NCBI GenBank assembly: GCA_036011305.1
Contig: DASCNA010000216.1
Coordinates: forward strand, 1-20,553
DNA from: DASCNA01 sp036011305
GTDB taxonomy: Bacteria; Verrucomicrobiota; Lentisphaeria; Victivallales; GWF2-38-69
Direction: 5' to 3'
Length of the DNA stretch: 20,553 bases
Below the pieces are notes generated by a model, which made no database searches, was not told the origin of the DNA, and worked only from the letters and a program-made list of their open reading frames with translations. Shown piece by piece: positions 15,069 through 20,553 of this stretch. The translations under genes were made by a program, and so were the position numbers. The stretch's first letter is position 1. Each line of letters begins with the position of its first letter.

Positions 15069-16535
15069 TTAATAATTTAAATTATACTTTCTGCTAAATT
15101 CTGTTACATCCAAAGATTCATCATAAAATAGTGACGCATCAAAGTTTGAAAATCTTTCATCTATACGTCTTTTGGCAACTCTTTGGATATTCATCAGATG
15201 TTTAGTAGTAATATTGTCAGTAGTAATATTTTTCCCTGTAGTACCGCAGCCCAGTGTTAAAGAAGTATGAAGCTTATTGAAAATTCCACCGACAGCTCCC
15301 TGCGACGAAGGAGAATTAACAAGAATTCTTCCTGCATTCATCTCTTTAGCAAACTCTTTTACAGCTTCTTCATCATTGGAATGAATACTTGCCGAATGTC
15401 CCATTCCACCGTGAAAATTAAGATCAATACAGGTAGCAAGCGCATCTTTAAAATTCTTTTTTACATAATAAGCCAGTATAGGGCATAGAATTTCAGATGA
15501 TAAAGGATGTTCATCTCCTACAGAATCAAGAGGAGCCATAAGTATTCTTACATCTTCAGGAACAGAAATTCCAGCCATTTTTGCTACTTTCTGAGCAGAC
15601 TGCCCGACAACATCAGCACTCATTACACCACGTTCTCTGTCAAGAGCAATAGCTTCAACAGCCACTACTTCATTTTCATCTAAAAAATAACCGCCCTGTT
15701 TTTCAAATTCCTCTTTTACTTTATCAGCAATTGTTTCTTCGACAACAATAGCCTGTTCGCTTGCACAGATAGTTCCGTTGTCAAATGTCTTGGATATAAA
15801 AATCTGATTTACAGCAAACGTTATATCTGCAGATTTGTCAATAAGAACAGGTACATTCCCTGATCCTACTCCATAAGCCGGGGTGCCTGAGGTATAAGCG
15901 GCTTTTACAACACCGCCGCCACCGGTTGCAACTATCACGGCTAAATCTTTATGACTCATAATTGCATTAGTTTCTGCAAAATGTTCTTTAAGGTCAAATG
16001 TTGCTGGATCATATGCCTCTTCAAGAGTCCACTGGATACAATTTTCCGGAGCTTCTTCTTTTAGAGCTGCTTCATAACAAATTCTGGCCGTTTCTGCAAT
16101 ACAACCAATAGCTTTCTGATGCGGACTTATAATTATCGGATTACGGCTTTTCAATGCAATTAATATCTTAAAAATAGTAGTTGATGTAGGATTTGTGACC
16201 GGGACAATTGCCAGAACAGGTCCCAAAGGCTGTGCTACCTCCATAATACCAGTTTGTTTATCATCTGAAATAATGCCTACAGTTTTTTGATCTTTAATAT
16301 CTTCATAAACAAAATGAGAATCTGCAACATTTTTAATTACCTTATCTTCCCATTTTCCCAAGCCTGTTTCTTCTGCTGCCATTTTGGCAAGTTTCACTCT
16401 GTTTTTAAAAGCAGCTATATAAACAGCCTCTACAATTCTGTCTGTTTGTTTCTGGTCAAACTGGCTGAATTCGGCGGATGCTTCAACAGCATTAGTTAAA
16501 AGTTTATTTACTTTTTTTTCTATAATTGTACTCAT
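15069..16535 (-). CDS. CoA-acylating acetaldehyde dehydrogenase (AdhE N-terminal / EutE type)
   Basis: A 488-residue cytoplasmic enzyme expected to interconvert acetyl-CoA + NADH with acetaldehyde + CoA + NAD. It matches the aldehyde dehydrogenase half of AdhE: VPVTNPTSTTIFKILIALKSRN (111-132), the SPH motif (H139), ATGGGGVVKAAYTSG (203-217), YGVGSGNVP (221-229), the catalytic SKTFDNGTICASEQ with Cys257, and GGMGHSASIHS. All usual active-site positions are present. There is no alcohol dehydrogenase half and none nearby, so the ethanol step must be done elsewhere or aldehyde is the entry point. No microcompartment targeting peptide or shell gene is seen. It begins 20 bases after the synthetase gene, with ribosome binding site GAGGA, and is followed by its inactive paralogue. 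Confidence 0.9.
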   Translation of the reverse strand: MSTIIEKKVNKLLTNAVEASAEFSQFDQKQTDRIVEAVYIAAFKNRVKLAKMAAEETGLGKWEDKVIKNVADSHFVYEDIKDQKTVGIISDDKQTGIMEVAQPLGPVLAIVPVTNPTSTTIFKILIALKSRNPIIISPHQKAIGCIAETARICYEAALKEEAPENCIQWTLEEAYDPATFDLKEHFAETNAIMSHKDLAVIVATGGGGVVKAAYTSGTPAYGVGSGNVPVLIDKSADITFAVNQIFISKTFDNGTICASEQAIVVEETIADKVKEEFEKQGGYFLDENEVVAVEAIALDRERGVMSADVVGQSAQKVAKMAGISVPEDVRILMAPLDSVGDEHPLSSEILCPILAYYVKKNFKDALATCIDLNFHGGMGHSASIHSNDEEAVKEFAKEMNAGRILVNSPSSQGAVGGIFNKLHTSLTLGCGTTGKNITTDNITTKHLMNIQRVAKRRIDERFSNFDASLFYDESLDVTEFSRKYNLNY

Positions 16536-16555
16536 GTTTTGTAATTCCTCTATTT

Positions 16556-18841
16556 TTATCTGTCATTTAACTGAGCTAATACATTAAAATCCTCTAGTAT
16601 AGTAAGATCTCCTGTTATCGCTGTACCTGCAGCCACCTGCTTCAGCAGCCTTCGCATAATTTTACCGGATCTGGTTTTTGGCAGAGCCTCAGTAAATCTA
16701 ATTTCCTCAGGTTTAACTACCGCTCCAAGTTTTTTTGCTACATACTGTTTTAATCTTCCAGCTAATTCATCAGAGCTTTTAACTCCATTTATCAAAGTAA
16801 CAAAAACAACTAGCAATGAACCCTTGATATCATCAGGTATACCAACTGCTGCAGCTTCTGAAACCGAATCATACTCTACTAAAACATTTTCCACTTCAGC
16901 AGTTCCTATACGGTGACCTGCTACATTAATAACATCATCTTCTCTGCCTATAATCCAGAAATAGCCGTCAGCATCGTATCTAGCACTATCACCTGTTGTA
17001 TAATTTCCAGGATTATCAAGCCAGTAAGTTTTTACATACCTGTCACTATCATTCCAAAGTCCCCTGAGCATGCTTGGCCACGGTTTTTTTATAATAAAAC
17101 TTCCAATACTATTTGGAGATTGTTTTTCACCCTGATCATTTATAACCTCAGGTTTTATTCCAAAAAAGGGAAGTGTCGCAGAACCTGGTTTTGTGGGAAT
17201 GGCACCTGGCATAGATGAAATCATAATTGTACCGGTCTCTGTCTGCCACCATGTATCAACAATAGGGCAGTTTTCATTGCCGATATGTTTATTGTACCAT
17301 AACCAGGCCTGAGGGTTGATAGGTTCGCCAACAGATCCTAAAAGCCTAAGTGAAGATAGGTCATAATTCTTTGGCCATTCATCTCCCCATTTCATAAATG
17401 ATCTGATTGCTGTAGGTGCTGTATAGAGAATGGTAATAGAGTGCTTTTCTATCATCTTCCAGAATCTTCCAGGATCAGGAAAATTTGGAGCTCCTTCATA
17501 CATAAAGATTGTCGTTCCGTTAGCAAGCGGACCATATACGATATAGCTGTGCCCTGTTATCCATCCTATGTCAGCAGTACACCAGAATATATCACTGTCT
17601 TTTATATCAAAAATATACTTATGTGTTAATTTGGCATTTAAAAGGTAGCCTGCAGTAGAATGAACTATCCCTTTTGGTTTACCTGTAGAACCACTTGTAT
17701 ATAAGACAAATAGCTCATCTTCACTGTCAACTAACTCAACATCACAGTAAGAATCTGTATTTTCCAGTTCTTCATGAAGCCAAAAATCCCGATCATTTAC
17801 TAAATCAACACTATTTGAAATATGTTCATGTATGAAAACATTTTTTACTGTTCCCGCTATAATTGTTCCATTATCATCTTTTAAATTCAGTGCATCATCG
17901 ACGGTTTGTTTTAAATTAAGAACTGAACCGCGTCTATATGTCCCGTCGGCTGTGATTATCATTTTAGCCTGACAATCAGCCACACGATCTGCAATGGCAT
18001 GGGCGCTGAAACCTGCAAATACTACTGAGTGTATAAGGCCCAGCCTGGTACATGCAAGCATTGCAGCCACAGCCTCAGGTATCATAGGCATATATATAAT
18101 AACACGGTCTCCTTTAGAAGCTCCTCTATTTTTTAAAACATTTGCAAGTTTGCAAACGCTTTCGTGAAGTTCTCTATAAGTTATTTTTCTAACCTCTGCA
18201 GGTGTATCAGGAGAATCTGGCTCTCCCTCCCATATTATAGCAATCTTGTCAGGTATAGTATTCAGGTGTTTATCAAGACAGTTATAACTGGCATTCAGTT
18301 TCCCGCCTTCAAACCATTTACTGTATGGTTCATCCCATTCAAAAACTTTATCAAACTCCTTATGCCAGCTGATATTCTCTTTGGCCATATTTCCCCAGAA
18401 ATTCTCCGGTTCTTTTAAAGATTGTTCATATAAGCTTTTATACTCATCTATATTCTTAATCCAGGCATTGCTTGAAAAACTTTCAGACGGATGATATTTT
18501 TTTACTTCTTCAATGGTTTCATTTATATTAAGAAACTTATCCAAACCTGAAGTTTTAAATAAATCTCTGATAAACTGATTAGCGTTTTCTATAGTAAAAT
18601 TTCCATTGGCTACCCGCTGCCCGACCATCACGGCTACTCTTAAAAACATTGAAGAAACATAATCTGTCTCTTCTAAATCAAAGATTATTTTTAAAGATTC
18701 TGATTTTGTATTTTTACCTATTAGATCATCTATTTTATCTTGAATTTCAGAAGAAATCTCATTTGCATTACCTGTATCAAATCTCTCTCCAAACACACAG
18801 TTAAGTGTATTAGAGGAAAGTAAGTAATTAGTTTTTAACAT
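16556..18841 (-). CDS. acs: Acetyl-CoA synthetase with N-terminal STAS domain
   Basis: A 761-residue fusion. Residues 1-112 form a STAS domain (IIFDLEETDYVSSMFLR at 52-68, then TSGLDKFLNI at 97-106). From about 125 a full AMP-forming acetyl-CoA synthetase follows, with its usual N-terminal region, the phosphate-binding YTSGSTGKPKG (about 380-391), TWWQTETG (about 529-536), YTGDSARYDADGYFWIIGREDDVINVAGHRIG, and KTRSGKIMRR (about 722-731) with the lysine that is acetylated to switch off Acs in other bacteria. Ordinary Acs is about 640-650 residues, so the extra length is the STAS part. An upstream TTG at 18862 is possible, but an AAGGTGA eight bases before the ATG at 18841 supports that start. 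It is the first gene of the four-gene operon. Acetate (or another short acid) activation is well supported; control through STAS is inference. Confidence 0.88.
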   Translation of the reverse strand: MLKTNYLLSSNTLNCVFGERFDTGNANEISSEIQDKIDDLIGKNTKSESLKIIFDLEETDYVSSMFLRVAVMVGQRVANGNFTIENANQFIRDLFKTSGLDKFLNINETIEEVKKYHPSESFSSNAWIKNIDEYKSLYEQSLKEPENFWGNMAKENISWHKEFDKVFEWDEPYSKWFEGGKLNASYNCLDKHLNTIPDKIAIIWEGEPDSPDTPAEVRKITYRELHESVCKLANVLKNRGASKGDRVIIYMPMIPEAVAAMLACTRLGLIHSVVFAGFSAHAIADRVADCQAKMIITADGTYRRGSVLNLKQTVDDALNLKDDNGTIIAGTVKNVFIHEHISNSVDLVNDRDFWLHEELENTDSYCDVELVDSEDELFVLYTSGSTGKPKGIVHSTAGYLLNAKLTHKYIFDIKDSDIFWCTADIGWITGHSYIVYGPLANGTTIFMYEGAPNFPDPGRFWKMIEKHSITILYTAPTAIRSFMKWGDEWPKNYDLSSLRLLGSVGEPINPQAWLWYNKHIGNENCPIVDTWWQTETGTIMISSMPGAIPTKPGSATLPFFGIKPEVINDQGEKQSPNSIGSFIIKKPWPSMLRGLWNDSDRYVKTYWLDNPGNYTTGDSARYDADGYFWIIGREDDVINVAGHRIGTAEVENVLVEYDSVSEAAAVGIPDDIKGSLLVVFVTLINGVKSSDELAGRLKQYVAKKLGAVVKPEEIRFTEALPKTRSGKIMRRLLKQVAAGTAITGDLTILEDFNVLAQLNDR

Positions 18842-19026
18842 AATACATGTCACCTTACTCAAAATTAGTATGTTGTATTTTCTTGATAGATTCTGTATAT
18901 GCCTATTTCATAAATTCACCGTAAAAATCATACAAACTTTTACTTCATTTTTCTTTATCTATTTAGGCAGTACATAGTCTAATACGCTAGGCATATAAAT
19001 AAAAACCTGAAAAAGAAAAAGGCAAC

Positions 19027-19057
19027 ATAATAATGTAAAAATATTTTACATTATTAT
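19027..19057 (-). repeat. Perfect 14-bp inverted repeat upstream of the acs operon
   Basis: Arms of 14 bases with a three-base loop (ATA). Read on the minus strand the stem is followed by a T-rich run (GCCTTTTTCTTTTT), so it could act as a terminator or leader attenuator about 185 bases before the acs start. It could equally be an operator, since the motif TAATGT...ACATTA recurs at 19294-19312. Confidence 0.45.
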
Positions 19058-19209
19058 TATTTAGCTAAAATTTTTCCCATAATTAGATCCATTTTATCAT
19101 TTATGTGTTATATACAATTAACATTGTCTAAACGTAAGTTAATGATGGAATAATTAGATATATTATACTCTCAAAACTATCAAAATAGTTTATATGCTTT
19201 AGGAACTTA

Positions 19210-19241
19210 GAAATGCTTAATTTAGATTTGAAATGCTTAAT
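19210..19241. repeat. Two 12-bp direct repeats, 20-bp spacing
   Basis: GAAATGCTTAAT occurs at 19210-19221 and again at 19230-19241. The start-to-start distance of 20 bases is close to two helical turns, as expected for a protein binding two sites on the same face of DNA. Confidence 0.4.
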
Positions 19242-19414
19242 ATAAAAACCAAACAATAATAATAAAAATTATTATTCCCCATTACTGTGCAATTAATGTT
19301 ACAATTACATTAGCTTAATGGTTATTATGCTCTGTAATATTTGCAGCAAAACTAATCAATAGTATCTGTTCTGCTCATCCAAATTAGTATTTTAATTAGT
19401 TAGGAGGAAAGCAA

Positions 19415-19540
19415 GTGAAAAAGAACAGTCAGTTTAATAAAAATCTTAAAAGATTTTTTAAAGTTTATTTAGATTCAACCAGTATTTACGGTGAAATTAT
19501 GGCCGATGTTTATTGTTGCCGTACTCAAAATAAAAAATAA
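19415..19540 (+). CDS. Small basic protein, 41 aa (putative small-protein family member B)
   Basis: A GTG-started gene with a near-perfect ribosome binding site (AGGAGG, followed by AAAGCAA before the GTG), which is the main reason to believe it. Residues: MKKNSQFNKNLKRFFKVY at the start and CCRTQNKK at the end. The first half is strongly basic with aromatic residues, likely an amphipathic helix. The pair Cys35-Cys36 may be redox-active or bind metal, which is speculation. It aligns without gaps with the next gene's product over residues 1-27 (shared M1, K2, K9, K12, Y18, Y25, E27). No known family is recognised. The next small gene starts 12 bases after its stop, and the two share a terminator. 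Confidence 0.6.
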   Translation: MKKNSQFNKNLKRFFKVYLDSTSIYGEIMADVYCCRTQNKK

Positions 19541-19552
19541 AGGTTATTAAAA

Positions 19553-19687
19553 ATGAAGAACGGTAAGTCCATTAAAAAAGCCATGAAAATGGTATGGGAT
19601 AGCTATTGTAATGTAAATACACTATATGCTGAATCAATAATTCATAGATATCCACAAATTGCAGATAAAAAAGATCAGATAAAATAA
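19553..19687 (+). CDS. Small basic protein, 44 aa (putative small-protein family member C)
   Basis: Second gene of a two-gene unit, with ribosome binding site AAAGG about 9 bases before the ATG. Residues begin MKNGKSIKKAMKMVWDSY and end KKDQIK. The basic and hydrophobic first half and the tyrosines at 18 and 25 match the preceding 41-residue protein position by position; RYP in its second part recalls KRYP in the 53-residue protein encoded at 4110-4271. Unknown function. The terminator 20 bases after the stop supports that this is a real transcription unit. Confidence 0.6.
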   Translation: MKNGKSIKKAMKMVWDSYCNVNTLYAESIIHRYPQIADKKDQIK

Positions 19688-19706
19688 TGAATTAATTTTT
19701 GCATTC

Positions 19707-19731
19707 ACGGGGTGGTTAAAAACCACCCTGT
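19707..19731 (+). terminator. Hairpin terminator after the two small genes
   Basis: An 11-base stem (ACGGGGTGGTT / AACCACCCTGT, one G-T pair) with a three-base loop is the most GC-rich hairpin in the window. It is followed by only a short T-run (TTT), so it may be a weak intrinsic terminator or a 3'-end stabilising stem. Confidence 0.65.
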
Positions 19732-19834
19732 TTAAGAGATATTGACAATTAATCTTAGCTGGATAATGCTATATAACAAATCTGAACGTAAAATATTTAA
19801 CTCCCTGCCTTAGCAATATTTATATGCTCAAAAA

Positions 19835-20251
19835 TTATTTAATTTTTGTGTTCATTGTTTTCTGCTTACCAATCCCCTTGCTTAGTTGTTTACCTGGAGT
19901 TTTTGATGGCTTTTTAGCTGGAATTTTTGATAGCTTTTTGACTGGAGTTCTTGAGGGCTGTTTAACTCCATTGATTATGTTTTTAGGAGGTTTTGTTCTT
20001 TTTAGTTTTACTGTTTTTTTTACTGGCGTTTTTCCAGTTGCACTGCCAGCTACAGAAACAGCAGAAGGAGTCAACTTTGGTTCAGGTTTAGATTTTTTTT
20101 GTGTAATCCCCTTTCGCATACTACTTAGTCTTTGTGTTCCTATTTTTTTACCTTTTGATCCCTTGCGTTTGGCTTTCTTTTTTGAATACACACTAAAACT
20201 TAAAAAAAAAACGACAAAGAAGATAGTTAAAATCTGAGAAATCCTATACAT
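19835..20251 (-). CDS. Secreted, very lysine-rich repeat protein, unknown function
   Basis: Encodes 138 residues. An N-terminal signal or anchor segment (about residues 6-22, ending VYS) is followed by an exported, extremely basic chain: 33 Lys in 138 residues (24%), a single Glu and no Asp. Near the end lie imperfect eight-residue repeats TPVKKLSK, IPAKKPSK and TPGKQLSK, with a related KTPVKK earlier, in the style of histone H1-like or wall/polyanion-binding tails. It may bind nucleic acid, lipopolysaccharide or other polyanions outside the cytoplasm, which is inference from charge only. Ribosome binding site GAGGGTG lies 7 bases before the ATG. The opposite strand is also open along nearly the full length, but only as a mirror of the lysine codons. 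Confidence 0.6.
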   Translation of the reverse strand: MYRISQILTIFFVVFFLSFSVYSKKKAKRKGSKGKKIGTQRLSSMRKGITQKKSKPEPKLTPSAVSVAGSATGKTPVKKTVKLKRTKPPKNIINGVKQPSRTPVKKLSKIPAKKPSKTPGKQLSKGIGKQKTMNTKIK

Positions 20252-20553
20252 TATGAAACACCCTCACGTTTGCTATAAGCTACTAAAACTAAACAACTTT
20301 AGAATAAATTTTAGCTGATTTTTATACAAATACAATTCACTACATATTAATACGATTTTTCATCATAAATTTTTTAAAGAACTATTTTTCCTCTTTTTGA
20401 TTCTAGACATCATTAGCAGTCCATTAAACAGCGTACTTTTGATATCAGTAGATGAGGATAAAGCCCTGTAGATTACAATTAGGGCTATGGAGTGCATATA
20501 AAATAAGAGTTCAGTAATACAAACGTGGCATAAATATAAAGATTTGAGTTATT
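20252..20553. other. Non-coding window end
   Basis: About 300 bases with no credible gene on either strand. It holds the likely promoter of the lysine-rich gene and a weak inverted repeat AGCCCT / AGGGCT (20462-20467 and 20481-20486) with a 13-base loop. Nothing else is recognised. Confidence 0.4.
20308..20335 (-). promoter_or_regulatory. Putative promoter of the lysine-rich protein gene
   Basis: On the minus strand TTGTAT (20330-20335) and TAAAAT (20308-20313) are 16 bases apart, a fair sigma-70-like pair. The transcript would start about 50 bases before the ATG at 20251. Confidence 0.3.

Larger units (their letters stand above)
18842..19414. other. Long non-coding region with hairpins and repeated motifs
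   Basis: Divergent region of about 570 bases between the minus-strand operon and the plus-strand small genes. I see no credible gene on either strand. It holds a perfect 14-base hairpin (19027-19057), two direct copies of GAAATGCTTAAT 20 bases apart (19210-19221 and 19230-19241), a 9-base AT-only inverted repeat (19255-19276), and TAATGT-7-ACATTA (19294-19312). No promoter of good quality is evident for either side. The density of symmetric motifs suggests regulation, but AT-rich DNA gives many such motifs by chance. Confidence 0.4.

Noticed and set aside
19742..19769. Perfect -35 (TTGACA) with GATAAT or TAATGC behind it, pointing right
   Set aside because: Spacers are 14 or 16 bases with a poor -10 in the latter case, and nothing credible lies downstream on that strand except the antisense of the lysine-rich gene. 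An antisense RNA cannot be excluded but is unsupported.
19824..20237. Plus-strand frame of 137 codons encoding a hydrophobic protein, mirror of the lysine-rich gene
   Set aside because: No ribosome binding site before its ATG. Its Phe/Leu-rich content is what the complement of AAA/AAG lysine codons gives, and the minus-strand frame has a signal peptide, repeats and a good ribosome binding site.
20462..20486. Inverted repeat AGCCCT / AGGGCT at the window end
   Set aside because: Only six base pairs with a 13-base loop and no T-run; too weak to call a terminator.
1..20553. CRISPR arrays, tRNA/rRNA genes, transposases, prophage or toxin-antitoxin pairs
   Set aside because: Looked for regular repeats with spacers, cloverleaf-like segments and typical mobile-gene motifs; none seen. 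The ADP-ribosylglycohydrolase has no transferase partner beside it, so a toxin-antitoxin call is not supported.

Overview
This is a low-GC, AT-rich stretch of a diderm (Gram-negative-type) bacterial chromosome. A CMP-Kdo synthetase gene and periplasmic adaptor-type proteins with signal peptides point to an outer membrane. A sialidase-like BNR protein, a secreted beta-propeller protein and STAS-domain regulators would fit a PVC-type lineage such as Lentisphaerota. That assignment is only a guess from gene content; no marker gene is present. No tRNA, rRNA, CRISPR array, transposase or phage gene was seen, so this looks like ordinary chromosome with several lineage-specific genes.

Layout. (1) 30-287 (-): small two-helix membrane protein. 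(2) 545-4077 (+): likely operon of kdsB, an unusual protein resembling the deoxyhypusine synthase / LOR-SDH fold, and a sodium:solute symporter. (3) 4110-4271 (-): an unreported-looking 53-codon gene with its own promoter and ribosome binding site. (4) 4562-8147 (+): three tandem, mutually related, signal-peptide-bearing proteins that look like HlyD/RND-type membrane fusion proteins, with no pump or outer-membrane channel beside them. A strong bidirectional hairpin terminator follows. (5) 8309-11864 (-): secreted sialidase-like protein, preceded in the transcript by a secreted beta-propeller plus likely alpha/alpha-barrel protein; together they look like a glycan-handling pair. (6) 12178-13101 (-): ADP-ribosylglycohydrolase. 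(7) 13253-18841 (-): a compact four-gene operon. (8) 19415-19687 (+): two tiny genes ending in a clear terminator. (9) 19835-20251 (-): secreted lysine-rich repeat protein.

The most unusual part is the operon at 13253-18841. In transcription order it encodes an acetyl-CoA synthetase with a STAS (anti-anti-sigma type) domain fused to its N-terminus, a complete AdhE/EutE-type CoA-acylating aldehyde dehydrogenase, a second copy of that dehydrogenase in which the catalytic Cys and several other active-site residues are replaced, and a stand-alone STAS protein. The stand-alone STAS shares 24 of 57 residues with the STAS domain of the synthetase. I infer an acetate / acetyl-CoA / acetaldehyde module with built-in partner-switching control and a pseudoenzyme partner. 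I do not know of a described system with this make-up, and the control idea is inference.

A second unusual signal is a set of three very small proteins (4110-4271, 19415-19540, 19553-19687). They share a basic N-terminus, a hydrophobic/aromatic patch and two tyrosines seven residues apart (Y-x6-Y), and may be one small-protein family dispersed in this genome.
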